Counted from the first letter of the stretch, positions 45,068 to 55,848 are shown. The stretch: DNA of 64,000 nucleotides from Anaerolineae bacterium (GCA_016926255.1 JAFGOY010000018.1:55541-119540); one strand, 5' to 3'. The notes: generated by a model not told the origin, from the letters alone. Numbers and translations: made by a program.

Positions 45068-45832
45068 ATGTCAGACAGTAAAACAGAAATCCGCGACTCC
45101 GTACGCGACTATTACGCCTCGGCAATCAAACTCGCCGGACAGTCATCCTGCTGCGGGGACGGGGAGCAGTATGACGGGGCGCAGTTCTATGACCCATCGG
45201 TGATCGATGTGATGCCGGTCGATGTCGATGTCACCTCGTTTGGCTGCGGCGACCCGGTGACGATTGCTTCGCTCAAGCCCGGCGATACCGTCCTCGATCT
45301 GGGCAGCGGGGCGGGCCTCGACTGCTTCCTCGCGGCTAAACAGGTCGGCGAGACGGGGCACGTGATCGGGGTCGACATGACGCCGGAGATGCTCGAAAAG
45401 GCCAACGCCAACCGGGATAAGCTCGGCGCGGACAACGTCGAGTTCCGGCAGGGGCACATCGAAGCCCTTCCCGTTGATGATGCCACGGTCGACGTGGTGA
45501 TCTCCAACTGCGTGATCAACCTCTCGCCCGACAAAGCCGCCGTATTCGCCGAGACGTTCCGGGTGCTGAAGCCGAGCGGACGCCTTTCGGTCAGCGACAT
45601 CGTCACCGAGGGTGATTTCACCCCGGAGCAGCGCGCCGAAGTCGATGCCTGGGCCGCCTGCATCACCGGGGCGGTCGATGTGGATGAGTATCTCACTTTG
45701 ATCCGCGAGGCCGGGTTCGTCGATATCGAAGTCGTCAGCAAGGTCGAATCCGACAGCACCTTCCTGGGTGAGAAGGCCAGTCTGCCGCGCGTCTACTCGG
45801 CGCGGATCACAGCGACCAAACCCACGAACTGA
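45068..45832 (+). CDS. arsM: Arsenite methyltransferase
   Basis: SFGCGDPVTIASLKPGDTVLDLGSGAGLDCFLAA...VISNCVINLSPDKAAVFAETFRVLKPSGRLSVSDIV. Confidence 0.93.
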   Translation: MSDSKTEIRDSVRDYYASAIKLAGQSSCCGDGEQYDGAQFYDPSVIDVMPVDVDVTSFGCGDPVTIASLKPGDTVLDLGSGAGLDCFLAAKQVGETGHVIGVDMTPEMLEKANANRDKLGADNVEFRQGHIEALPVDDATVDVVISNCVINLSPDKAAVFAETFRVLKPSGRLSVSDIVTEGDFTPEQRAEVDAWAACITGAVDVDEYLTLIREAGFVDIEVVSKVESDSTFLGEKASLPRVYSARITATKPTN

Positions 45833-45846
45833 TGTGTATCGGAAGC

Positions 45847-45876
45847 AAAACGGGCGGCACGATGGCCGCCCGTTTT
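45847..45876. terminator. Bidirectional terminator
   Basis: AAAACGGGCGGC-acgatg-GCCGCCCGTTTT perfect 12-bp stem between convergent genes. Confidence 0.88.
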
Positions 45877-45886
45877 CAATTCGCCA

Positions 45887-46843
45887 CTACCCTGATACCG
45901 GCTCCGGCTCGAAAATGGTGAACCTTACCCCGGTCAGCTCCTCGGAAAGCGCCCACAGCTTACGCGCATCATCGATATTGTGCGAAGCAGCGCTCGATTC
46001 CACCTGTTTCGGATAACCATGCATTTCCAGCATACGGCTCGGCCCATAGTATCCCCCGGCAGCAGCTCCCTCGGCGGCGGCAGCATACAATGTCGGCAGT
46101 GTGCCCATCGGCGGGTGCTGCGCGAAGAAATTGTTGAAAAACCGGAGCCCGGCTGAATACACCTGCAGGTTGGTTTCCGTCCAGCCCGGATGAGCGGCAG
46201 TCGCCAGCGTATCATATCCGGCGGCGGTTAATCGACGCTGAAGCTCGTAGGTAAACAGCAGATTCGCCAGCTTGCTCTGCCCGTAGGCCAGCATACCTGC
46301 ATACCCCCTGCCGCCTTCGAACATCAGGTTGTCGAAATTCATGCGGGCGAATCGATGGCCGCCGCTGCTCACATTGACCACCCGACCGCCGGGCGACCTG
46401 ACGATCAGGTCGATCAGCAGGCCGGTCAGCGCGAAATGGCCCAGGTGATTGACCCCCAGGTGCATCTCGAAACCGTCTTCAGTTTTGCCATAGGGCACGT
46501 TCATGATCCCGGCATTGTTGATCAGCACGTCGAGCCGGTCGACTTTTGCCCTGAACGCGCTGGCGAACTCCCGCACCGAGGCCAGGCTGGCTAAATCGAG
46601 CATAACGAATTCCACCTGGGCATCCGGGATGTCGGCTTTGATGTCATCCAGCGCCGTCTGTGCCCTGTCCATACATCGGCAGGCCAGGATGGTCTGCGCA
46701 CCCTTCCGGGCAAATTCTCGCACCGTCTCCAACCCGATACCGCTGTTGGCCCCGGTGACGATCACCACTCTGCCTGTTTGATCCGGCATGTCGGCGGCTG
46801 TCCAACTCTTCTGTCCGTTATTCTGCTTGCTCATCGATTTCAC
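45887..46843 (-). CDS. Short-chain dehydrogenase/reductase
   Basis: GRVVIVTGANSGIGLETVREFA, LINNAGIMNVPYG, YGQSKLANLLFTYEL. Confidence 0.95.
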   Translation of the reverse strand: MKSMSKQNNGQKSWTAADMPDQTGRVVIVTGANSGIGLETVREFARKGAQTILACRCMDRAQTALDDIKADIPDAQVEFVMLDLASLASVREFASAFRAKVDRLDVLINNAGIMNVPYGKTEDGFEMHLGVNHLGHFALTGLLIDLIVRSPGGRVVNVSSGGHRFARMNFDNLMFEGGRGYAGMLAYGQSKLANLLFTYELQRRLTAAGYDTLATAAHPGWTETNLQVYSAGLRFFNNFFAQHPPMGTLPTLYAAAAEGAAAGGYYGPSRMLEMHGYPKQVESSAASHNIDDARKLWALSEELTGVRFTIFEPEPVSG

Positions 46844-46873
46844 TCCGCGCGGATTGTTAGTATCAGAGGTCTA

Positions 46874-47123
46874 TTATTGCTGCTTCGATGCTGCCAATGC
46901 CCTGGCTTTCAGCGCCAACACCAATCGATCCATCTGCTGCATCTGGGTCAGTTCATCGGGCTCCTGTGGTGTCAGTGTCTCCGCGTCCTGTTTGTCGAGC
47001 AGATCGACGGCCCGCTCACGCAGGTCTGCGGATGTCGAAGGCCAGCACCTCGCGCGGCGTGGCTTTTTCGACCACAAACGAGAGAAAGTGATCGTATACC
47101 GGTGATAGTGGTGCTGCGTCCAT
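46874..47123 (-). pseudogene. Small hypothetical protein gene interrupted by a +1 frameshift
   Basis: MDAAPLSPVYDHFLSFVVEKATPREVLAF (frame A) continues as TSADLRERAVDLLDKQDAETLTPQEPDELTQMQQMDRLVLALKARALAASKQQ (frame B); junction ~47031-47040. Confidence 0.7.
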
Positions 47124-47251
47124 ACTGTCTCCCTGTAACTACACTCTGATTGTACCTGATTTCACCCCGCGCGGCTTTTTCGTTTATACTGGCTGGCGGT
47201 AGTAAATAGAAGCACCGTTGTTCACCGAAAAACTGCCGAGGGACATATAAC

Positions 47252-47794
47252 ATGTCGAAACGTTCGTGGGTCAAAGCCAAAAAAGCACATGATATTATGA
47301 TCTTTGGCGCCGTGGGTCTTTCCCTGGCGATTCTGAGCGAGGTCATTTACCTGCTGTTCGGCGTGAGACTCTTTGCGAAATGGCCTCAAACACGTTTTCT
47401 CATGCTCTTTGCCGGATCGATCCTCTTTGTAGTTGGCCTAGTCGTGTGGCTGAGGAACCGCGTTGGGACAAAGTGGCAGCCCATGTCGATCCGGGTGCTT
47501 GAAGGTCATCAACGCACCGGGCCTATCGCCATCGGGGAGGACGGCGTGCGGATCGGGGCGACCCGCAAAGGGAAGTCGATGTTCTCGGAGCGCGGCAAAA
47601 TCCCCGACAGCTACTGGTATATTATCTTTGATGCCGGGGCATGGGTTCTCAAGAATGTAACCCATGATCTGGATGCCTCGGTCAACGGGCAGCCGGTGCT
47701 GGAAGATCATCAGGTCTTGCAGCCGGGCGATCAGGTGAAGATCGGCGACATCCTCCTGGTATTCGATACCATCAGCAAGAACGAGTCATCGTAA
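47252..47794 (+). CDS. Membrane protein with C-terminal FHA-like domain
   Basis: Two TM segments then WYIIFDAGAWVLKNVTHDLDASVNGQPVLEDHQVLQPGDQVKIGDILLVFD. Confidence 0.72.
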   Translation: MSKRSWVKAKKAHDIMIFGAVGLSLAILSEVIYLLFGVRLFAKWPQTRFLMLFAGSILFVVGLVVWLRNRVGTKWQPMSIRVLEGHQRTGPIAIGEDGVRIGATRKGKSMFSERGKIPDSYWYIIFDAGAWVLKNVTHDLDASVNGQPVLEDHQVLQPGDQVKIGDILLVFDTISKNESS

Positions 47795-47893
47795 ATCGTA
47801 TTTGTAACGGTGCCATTACACCCCACACGGTGTCCATCGACTCTCCCCTCATTCCGTGTATAATGGTCGGCATACTCTATCGAGGAGCCAGCC

Positions 47894-49153
47894 ATGATCG
47901 ATGCTATCCGTACAGCCGAAGACCTCAGCAAGCTCGATACCGACGGCCTGATCACATTTCTCACCAGCGGGCGTGACGATACCGTCGAGATGTGGAACGC
48001 GTGGCGCGAGCTGACCAGCCGCTCGCCGCTCGACTTCTCCGGCGTGGCGATGCGCGGCGTCGATCTGCCCGAAATCGACCTCCGCTGGATGATCCTCTCC
48101 GGCGCTGACCTGTTCGAATCGGATTTGCGCGGGGCGCAGTTCTACGAAGCCGATCTCACCCGCGCCATGCTCGACGGCTGCACGCTCGACAAGGCATCGT
48201 TTCGTAAAGCCAACCTGAGCGGTGCCTGCCTCGACGGTGCCACCCTCCACGATGCCGATCTCTACGACGCGGTGCTGTGTGAAGCCGATCTCAGCGAGGC
48301 CGATCTGGGCGGCGCGCGGCTCGTCCGCGCCCAGCTTTGCAGTGTCGATCTGCGCTGGGCGAACCTCGAAGGGGCCAACCTGCGCTGGGCCAATCTGCGC
48401 GACGTGCAGCTGTCGGGGGTGGGGTCGATGGAAGGGGTCGAGCTGTACGAGGCGTCTTTCTCCGGCATTCTCAGTCTGCGCTACAAGCAGCTTCTCGGCC
48501 CGAACCGCCGGGCGAAAGGGCTGCGTCGATTCTGGCTGCGGCTCACCAACCGGCTCTACGAATCGTCGATCCGCGAGGAGCAGATCGGTCACTTTTCCGA
48601 GGCGATGGATGTGTTCGCCAGTCTGAAAGGATATTTCGAAGATGCGGGCGACTATGAGGCCGCGAACTGGGCCTACATCCGCGAAAAGACGATGCGCAAA
48701 TTGTGGCGCACGCCTAAAGCCTTTCGATGGCTGTACCCGCGCTGGCGCGGCCACAAGGCTTATCGTTATCGTCCCGATCTCTTCGAATGGCTCACGCTGG
48801 AATTCGCTGAAAAGATTGCCAACTATGGCAACAGCCTGCTGCGCCCGGCTTTCTGGCTGATCGTCCTGATCGCCCTTTTCGCCATCGTCTACTGGGCAGG
48901 CGGCATGCTGACCGTCACGCCGGGCTGCTCCTACTCCGAGGTGTCGGGCACTTTCCGGACGATCTGCCGCCCCACCTACAATTTCTTCGATGCACTCCTG
49001 TTTTCGCTTGCGTCAATGTCGACCGTCGAGATCAGTTCTGTACGGCCCTATGTCGCCAATGTGGGCGTTCTTACCAGCCTCGAAGCCCTGCTGGGGATCA
49101 CCCTCACTGGCCTCCTCGGATTTGTCCTGGGGAATAAGCTGCGTTATTCATGA
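47894..49153 (+). CDS. Pentapeptide-repeat protein fused to two-TM ion-channel-like pore domain
   Basis: A(D/N)LxxA-type repeats; C-terminal TM-FFDALLFSLASMSTVEISS...VGVLTSLEALLGITLTGLLGFVLGNKLR. Confidence 0.85.
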   Translation: MIDAIRTAEDLSKLDTDGLITFLTSGRDDTVEMWNAWRELTSRSPLDFSGVAMRGVDLPEIDLRWMILSGADLFESDLRGAQFYEADLTRAMLDGCTLDKASFRKANLSGACLDGATLHDADLYDAVLCEADLSEADLGGARLVRAQLCSVDLRWANLEGANLRWANLRDVQLSGVGSMEGVELYEASFSGILSLRYKQLLGPNRRAKGLRRFWLRLTNRLYESSIREEQIGHFSEAMDVFASLKGYFEDAGDYEAANWAYIREKTMRKLWRTPKAFRWLYPRWRGHKAYRYRPDLFEWLTLEFAEKIANYGNSLLRPAFWLIVLIALFAIVYWAGGMLTVTPGCSYSEVSGTFRTICRPTYNFFDALLFSLASMSTVEISSVRPYVANVGVLTSLEALLGITLTGLLGFVLGNKLRYS

Positions 49154-49193
49154 TCGCCCTCTTGATGGATAGTTACCGGTAGCGATTCGCCAT

Positions 49194-49997
49194 CTACTGG
49201 ATGAGTGACATGGTAAGCCATGTCGCTGAACAGACTCCCCAGATTAGAATCACGCCCGCAAGGAGGGGCTTTCCGTACTTCCCCCGCTGTCCGAACTGAT
49301 CCATTTTGAGTGCCTGCGTCATCCCCAGAAATATCAGGCTGAGTCCCCCGATCAGGCTGACAAAGCGCAGCATTCTGCCGATCCACTGCCCCGGTTCGGC
49401 TCCAACTATTACCCCGAAATACAACCAGGCCATCCACATGCCGAGAAGAACTAACGAGAGCGATTTGAAGGATACCTCGCGCGGGTATTCGTATGTGCGC
49501 CAGACCAGCCACGCAGACTCTTTGCGGGTTTCATCAGCATTCTCATCGACCATAATTCTGGCCAGCGTTGGCGTACAATACATGTCAATCACAATCGCAA
49601 GCAGCATGAAAACACCGCCGATGACGCCGCTCAGCAAGGCTGGAACTGCCAGCGGGTCATTCGGTGTCAGGATCGCATAGAACAGCCCCGGCACGAAGAG
49701 GAGAGCCACCGCCCCGATCAGGAACCAGATATGTGCATCGAACCAGCCCCGGTTTCGATCTCTGTCTCTTCTGTCTTGAGAGGTATATTGAGCGACGAGC
49801 TTCATATAACCGTACACAGAATCATTTTTATAAGAATTCGAATCTCGTGCACCTGGATAATGCCTGACAAACTCCCTCAGTGGCAGGTTATTGATGAACT
49901 TCGCCACGACAAACGGCATCACGATGCAACCAAGGGTTGCTATCAGGATGTCAGCAATTGACACAACAAGAATCACCGGCGAATCCGCGTTATTCAT
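49194..49997 (-). CDS. Multi-TM membrane protein of unknown function
   Basis: Hydrophobic helices throughout; start choice uncertain. Confidence 0.65.
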   Translation of the reverse strand: MNNADSPVILVVSIADILIATLGCIVMPFVVAKFINNLPLREFVRHYPGARDSNSYKNDSVYGYMKLVAQYTSQDRRDRDRNRGWFDAHIWFLIGAVALLFVPGLFYAILTPNDPLAVPALLSGVIGGVFMLLAIVIDMYCTPTLARIMVDENADETRKESAWLVWRTYEYPREVSFKSLSLVLLGMWMAWLYFGVIVGAEPGQWIGRMLRFVSLIGGLSLIFLGMTQALKMDQFGQRGKYGKPLLAGVILIWGVCSATWLTMSLIQ

Positions 49998-50175
49998 CAA
50001 TCGTCTCCTCACAGGTCATGGTGCCTGGTATGTATTCTCTGAATGGATGCCGGACAGGTAGCTTACAGAACATTGATACGGAATGCAATGGCGGTCATTG
50101 ATGGCCTGCTGGACGCCAGGGCAAAACACTCCTACAATTGTCAGATACTTGCTATCAAATCCTCGGAGGTCTCCC

Positions 50176-51306
50176 ATGTCCACCATCGACGTTCGACCCG
50201 TCCGCACAAAGCGCGAAAAGCGCCTCTTCCTGACCTTCCCCTGGTGCATCTACCGCGATGATCCGCTGTGGGTGCCGCCTCTGCTCCCCGAACGCAAAAA
50301 AGTCCTCGATCCGGCAAAGGGGGCTTTTTTACAGCATGGCCGTGCCGATTTCTTCATCGCCTGGCGCGATGGTAAGCCGGTCGGAACGATCTGCGCCGGG
50401 GAGGATTTCGATGCGAACGAGAGCCGGGGTTTGGGCGAATGCGTCTTCGGCTTCTTCGAATACATCGAAGATTACGATGTGTTCTGCGCGCTCGTCGACA
50501 AAGCCGCCGAATGGGGCCGCGAGCGCGGGCTGAAGCGCTTCTTCGGACCTTTCAACCTCGACTATGAAGACAGCTACGGAGTCCTGATCTCAGGTCGCGA
50601 CCGCCCCCCGGTGCTGCTCTGCGGCCATACCCCGACCTATTATCAGGGCTTCATGGAGCGATACGGCTTCGAACCGGCCCGCGCATTCAACGTCGCCTAT
50701 GCCCTCGACATCGTCGACAATCCCGACCTGTCCCGCGTCGAACGCCCCGCCCGGCGATTCCGCGACCGGGAGGCGCTGACCGTTCGCGGTGCCGATCTCG
50801 TACAGTGGGACGCCGAGATCGACAATGTCCACAGGCTGTTGAATACAGTCCTCACCGGGCCGGATGGAATCCCCTGGGCGCGTGAAGCGGTCGAGGCCAT
50901 TTTTTCGCCCTTCCGAGAGATCGCCGATCCTGATCTCGTTCTCTTTGCCGAGATCGACGGCGAGGTCGTGGCGCTGTTCGCCGCCGTCCCCAATCTCAAC
51001 GAGGTGTTCATCCACACCAACGGGCTGCGCTATCCCTGGAACTATGCGGAACTACTGATCCGGCTGCGCAACCCGAAAATCGAATGCCTTGCGCTGAAAA
51101 GCGTCCTGATCATGCCCGAACACCAGGAAACGGGGATCGGCGTCGTGCTGATGGACGAGCTTGTTCGCCGCGCCCGCGAAAAGGGCTACACCTGGATCGA
51201 CTTTTCGATCACCTCCGCCGACAACGCCCACAACACGCCGGGCATGTCGGAAAAGATCGGCGCGGAACTCTACAAGCAGTGGCAGGTCTATACTCGCCCA
51301 CTGTGA
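50176..51306 (+). CDS. GNAT-superfamily N-acetyltransferase-like protein
   Basis: LFLTFPWCIYRDDPLWVPPLLPERKKVLDP...RFFGPFNLDYEDSYGVLI...VLIMPEHQETGIGVVLMDELVRRAREKGYTWIDFSI. Confidence 0.85.
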   Translation: MSTIDVRPVRTKREKRLFLTFPWCIYRDDPLWVPPLLPERKKVLDPAKGAFLQHGRADFFIAWRDGKPVGTICAGEDFDANESRGLGECVFGFFEYIEDYDVFCALVDKAAEWGRERGLKRFFGPFNLDYEDSYGVLISGRDRPPVLLCGHTPTYYQGFMERYGFEPARAFNVAYALDIVDNPDLSRVERPARRFRDREALTVRGADLVQWDAEIDNVHRLLNTVLTGPDGIPWAREAVEAIFSPFREIADPDLVLFAEIDGEVVALFAAVPNLNEVFIHTNGLRYPWNYAELLIRLRNPKIECLALKSVLIMPEHQETGIGVVLMDELVRRAREKGYTWIDFSITSADNAHNTPGMSEKIGAELYKQWQVYTRPL

Positions 51307-51403
51307 CATCCTGATTCTAATCGTATTGTCTGAACCCTATGTGATGTGGTATTGTCCCCAATCGTACTCACTGTCTACGAGTTTTCCATCAGGAGCGATT
51401 CCC

Positions 51404-52930
51404 TTGTCCGATAAAGCCCGGCTGTTCTGGTTCCGTGTTTTTCTCTCCTTTTCGGCGATCTGGATCATCCACTGCCTGTACGCTTACCAGTCGAGCATCA
51501 ACCAGACGGTGCTGGGCCGCTATTCGCTGCGCTATTTCGTCCTGATCACCGCCGCATCGCTTGCCCTGATCGGTGGGGTGGTTTTCGCCTGTGGAAAACG
51601 CGCCGCCGGGTTCGTTGCCGGGGACAATCAGAAAACCAAGGCGATCCTCATCGCTTCATGGCTCCCTGCCGGGATCATCGTCTACGTGGTGATATTCATG
51701 CTGGGGCAGAGCAGCATCCGCCAGATGTGGAACCAACTGTACGGCACGGCCTTTGCTGCCGCCACCCTCGCGGCGATCTTCGCTACGCTCGACGCCCTGC
51801 GGGTGATCGTCAAAAAGCCCGAATTCTGGATGGTTGTTGTCAGCGTAATCGTTTCGCTGCTGCTGGTTGAACTGGGCCTGCGCTACATGATCCACAATTT
51901 CTCAAGGGAATACGACCGGCTCACGCTTTACGATCCTACCCCGATAGACAGATTCACCCTTCGCTACGAACCCCATAATTATGAAGGCTATATCCCGGCA
52001 CGGGGCTGGACTTCGAACGAGTTTGACGATATGAATAACTCGCTGGGCTTTCGCGGCCCGGAAGTCAAGATACCCAAGCCCGACGGCGTCTACCGGATCG
52101 TCGCTGTCGGCGGTTCGACCACTTACGGGACCGAAGTCAACAACTGGTATGAATCCTACCCGGCCCAACTCGAAGAGGTGCTTCGTGAGGATTACGGTTA
52201 TACCAATGTGGAGGTCATCAACGGCGGGGCCGCCGGATATAACTCATGGGAAACCCTGATCAACCTCGCCTTCCGCGCAATGGATGTCGAGCCTGATCTC
52301 GTGATCTTCTACCAGAACACCAACGACGTCCACAGCCGGATCGTCCCCCCCGACCTGTATCGGGGTGATAACTCCGCCCGCCGCACAGTATGGGATCAGG
52401 AGATGGTCGATCAGATGTTCAACGCCTGGTATATCCGGATTCCGAGCGCCCTGTGGCGCTTCCTGGGTGTGAACTTCGAATGGTTCGAAAGCCCACGCGG
52501 GTTTGGCCTGGGCAAAGTCACCAGCCTGCCCTGCTCAGGGAATTCGGCGGATGAAAGCTGCCTGGGCATGACACCCGAGGCGGCATTGGCGGCCAACCCA
52601 CCGATCTATTATGAGCGGAACATTCGCAGTATTGTCGGAATATCAGAGAACAATGGGGCGGACATTTTACTGCTGACCTGGGCGAGCAATCCTGATAAGC
52701 CCGGCTACTCCGAACGAGAAGAATACCGGGTGGCCTATGCCGAACACAACGAAATCGTCGAACGGGTCGCCAGGGAACTCGACACCCATTTCTATGATTT
52801 CGCCTCGGCGATGTCGATGGACCCCGTGCTCTGGGCGGATGGTCGCCACCTGACTGCCGAAGGCAACCGGGTCAAGGCCGAGTTGATCGCCGCCTATATT
52901 GACGAAGCGGGGATCATACCCGCGCCATAG
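51404..52930 (+). CDS. Membrane-anchored SGNH/GDSL hydrolase
   Basis: YRIVAVGGSTTYGTEVNNWYESYPAQLEEVL...VEVINGGAAGYNSWETLI...DGRHLTAEGNRVKAELIA; TTG start with aggag. Confidence 0.88.
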   Translation: MSDKARLFWFRVFLSFSAIWIIHCLYAYQSSINQTVLGRYSLRYFVLITAASLALIGGVVFACGKRAAGFVAGDNQKTKAILIASWLPAGIIVYVVIFMLGQSSIRQMWNQLYGTAFAAATLAAIFATLDALRVIVKKPEFWMVVVSVIVSLLLVELGLRYMIHNFSREYDRLTLYDPTPIDRFTLRYEPHNYEGYIPARGWTSNEFDDMNNSLGFRGPEVKIPKPDGVYRIVAVGGSTTYGTEVNNWYESYPAQLEEVLREDYGYTNVEVINGGAAGYNSWETLINLAFRAMDVEPDLVIFYQNTNDVHSRIVPPDLYRGDNSARRTVWDQEMVDQMFNAWYIRIPSALWRFLGVNFEWFESPRGFGLGKVTSLPCSGNSADESCLGMTPEAALAANPPIYYERNIRSIVGISENNGADILLLTWASNPDKPGYSEREEYRVAYAEHNEIVERVARELDTHFYDFASAMSMDPVLWADGRHLTAEGNRVKAELIAAYIDEAGIIPAP

Positions 52931-52938
52931 ATACGCCC

Positions 52939-54803
52939 CTACTCCACCGGGCAGATCGCTGCCCCGGACAGGTCATCAAGCCGGAACACGATGATATCCT
53001 CGTTTTCGGCAACCGGCTTGATGGCAGCGACGGTATCGAGGAACGGTTCGAGTTCGTCCCTGATATCGTCTTTACCCGGCACATAGCGATGCGCCACAAC
53101 ATAGCGGAACCCGTCTGCCCGAAGCTCTTCGACGGCCCCGGTCAGGTCTTGCGAGCAGTCCGGCACTTCGAGGTTGTACCCCACGCAGCAGTGAGCGCAT
53201 TCCCCTCGATATAGTCGTAGGCGTCAGTCGGCATCCGCGCCGACATCCCCTCAATGATCGGCTGCTCGTGGATCGTTTGCAGCGCCATATAATACTTTGA
53301 ATACCCGCGCCCCATCGGCACGTCGACGATCGCGCCCTCGCCGTACTCATCGATAAAGCGGTAGGCAGCGGTGATCTCCTCTCCATCGAAAGACCACAGG
53401 CCAAAGGGAGTCTGGGCAATCTCGAACAGCATCACGCCGATGACAATCCCGGCGATCCCGGCCAGAGCAGCGGGCGGCAGTTTGAATCTTTTCTCGAACC
53501 ATCCCAGGCTGGCCTCGATGCCGTATCCCACCAGCACCGACCAGGGCAGCAGGAGCGCCAGCGCAAAGCGGTGCGGCTCGCGCAGGGCGGCGAATACTGC
53601 GTTGTTTTCAAGCAGCGCATATGGTGTGATAATGCCCCAGCGGGCCTTGTCGTTGATCCTGAGAGTCGTGCCCAGGCTCAAACTTAAAAAGACGATACAC
53701 AGCACCAGCCACACCCAGATGCCGCGTTTGTTCCTGATCGTATCGATCAGCGCTACGGCCACCAGCCCTACCGTGACCATCCCCAGGTAAAATGGCCTGT
53801 ACTGCCAGTCGGCAAATTCCAGGTGCCGGTAAGTGCCGACGATGCGCGGCGTGAACACGTTCAGCCCTTTGGCCGGGGTAAAGTAAGCCAGCAGATCGAC
53901 ACCATCGCGGAGTTCGGTCTGCTCGATGGCATGATCCAGCCACGTGGAACTGAAATAGGGCATCAGCACCGGCAGGACAAGCAGCAGGTTCAGGACAGCA
54001 ATGATCGCCACCGCCTGCCAGAAGACGCCCCGCCGCCACAGGCCATCACGCAGCGCGACAAGCAGCACGTACCCGCCGACCACAAAAGCCACCAGCACCC
54101 ATATCTTGAGGTTGACGAAGGCGCTCAGCACGCCCACCAGCGACGTGCCCACCAGCAGCCCGATCGTTTTCCCCGGCAGCCAGCGTTGATCCTCCGGCAG
54201 CGCCGCGACCTGTTCGAGTGAAATCACGGTCAGCAGCAGGAACCAGGGCAGCCATTGGATGCTCCCCGTGTTGGGCTGGGCGAAGGCATCGATCAGGTGC
54301 TGGGGATAAAAGGTGAAGAACGCGCCGCCGGTAAACGCCGCGATGTCATGGCCGGTCAGGCGGTGGATCAGCAGAAACGTCCCGTACGCGCCGATCAGCA
54401 GCCCGATCAGGCCGATGAAATTGTATGCGGCGATATCACCGAACAGCGCGGCCAGCGGAATCCAGAGCAGCATACCCGGCCAGCGCCGGGGGATGAAGGT
54501 CGCCACCAGCCCACCCGGGTAGAACAGGTTCGACGTAACCGCGAGTCCGTCCCGCCCGGCGAATACTTCCCGCAGCCACCAGTTCTGCCAGTAGGCCGAA
54601 AAGACATCCCGGCCCGTGCTGGGCAGGCTCGATGCAAGGTGATTCCTCAGCGGGGAGGTCATGATCCCCAGCAGCACGACGTACAGCGCCAGCACGATCA
54701 GGTCACGCCGCAGCCATGACCGGACATACTTCGATTTGACGATCTGGTTGACGACTTTCCGGGGTGATAGTTTCTCCACTGGGGATTCTTCTCCGCATTC
54801 CAC
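52939..54803 (-). pseudogene. Large multi-TM protein (glycosyltransferase/YfhO-like class) split by a 1-nt frameshift
   Basis: ORF 53142-54803 is continued by ORF 52939-53184 (GYNLEVPDCSQDLTGAVEELRADGFRYVVAHRYVPG) if one C is added to CCCC at 53179-53182. Confidence 0.8.
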
Positions 54804-54930
54804 GATTTGACAGCCTGCTTATTATACGCGCCGGAGGCTGTACGTCGAAAAGCGACAGGTGGTTGATCGAGGCGGTGAACCGGGTACAATCAACCAGGTA
54901 AAGTTGAAAACTACGAAAAGAGAACCAACC

Positions 54931-55629
54931 ATGATCGACATAATCGCCTTCGATGCCGACGACACGCTGTGGTTCAGCGAGACGCTGTATATCGACGCGC
55001 ACAAGAAAGCGGCCAAAATCCTGTCGAAGTACCAGCCCCTCGACGTGATCGAGGCGGCAATCAACGAGACAGAGCACCGGAACCTGCCGCTGTTTGGCTA
55101 TGGCGTCAAGGGGTACATACTCTCGTTCATCGAGGTGGCGATTGAACTCTCCGGGGGAAAGATCAAAGCACAGGAGATTCAGGCAATCATCGACATGGGC
55201 CGGGCGATGCTCGAAGAACCGATCCGGCTCTTTGACCACGTCGAAGAAGTGGTGACAGAATTATCGGTCAACTACCCGCTGATGCTGATCACCAAAGGCG
55301 ATCTACTCGACCAGCAAAGCAAGCTCGAACGATCAGGGCTGGCCGATATGTTCACCTATGTCGAGGTGGTCAGCAGCAAGACAGCCGACACCTACGCGGG
55401 TATCTTGCAGAAATACGGCATCAGGCCGAAGCGCTTTCTGATGGTCGGCAACGCGATGAAATCGGACGTCCTCCCGGTGATCGAGGTCGGCGGGCAGGTG
55501 GTCTACATCCCCTATGAATACACCTGGCACCATGAGCAAACGGACGACGACGGCGGCGGACAGTATTACGAGATCGAGCATATCGGGCTACTGCCGGAAC
55601 TGGTCGAAAGATTGAACGGTCAGAGATAA
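54931..55629 (+). CDS. HAD-family hydrolase
   Basis: IIAFDADDTLWFSETLY (DxDxT), LMLITKGD, FLMVGNAMKSDVLPVIEVGGQVVYIP. Confidence 0.93.
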   Translation: MIDIIAFDADDTLWFSETLYIDAHKKAAKILSKYQPLDVIEAAINETEHRNLPLFGYGVKGYILSFIEVAIELSGGKIKAQEIQAIIDMGRAMLEEPIRLFDHVEEVVTELSVNYPLMLITKGDLLDQQSKLERSGLADMFTYVEVVSSKTADTYAGILQKYGIRPKRFLMVGNAMKSDVLPVIEVGGQVVYIPYEYTWHHEQTDDDGGGQYYEIEHIGLLPELVERLNGQR

Positions 55630-55841
55630 TCAACGTCATCGGGAACATATTCGAGCAGATCGCCGGGCTGGCAATCCAGCACCCGGCAGATGGCGTCCAG
55701 CGTCGTAAAGCGGACTGCGCGGGCTTTGTTGGTCTTCAGGATCGACAGGTTCGCCAGCGTGATACCAATCGATTCTGCCAGCTCCGAGAGCGTCATCTCG
55801 CGGCGGATCAGCATCAGGTCCAGGTTTACTCGTATTGGCAT
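55620..55841 (-). CDS. Small XRE-family HTH regulator (YozG-like)
   Basis: MPIRVNLDLMLIRREMTLSELAESIGITLANLSILKTNKARAVRFTTLDAICRVLDCQPGDLLEY. Confidence 0.93.
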   Translation of the reverse strand: MPIRVNLDLMLIRREMTLSELAESIGITLANLSILKTNKARAVRFTTLDAICRVLDCQPGDLLEYVPDDVDYL

Positions 55842-55848
55842 GGCATCC

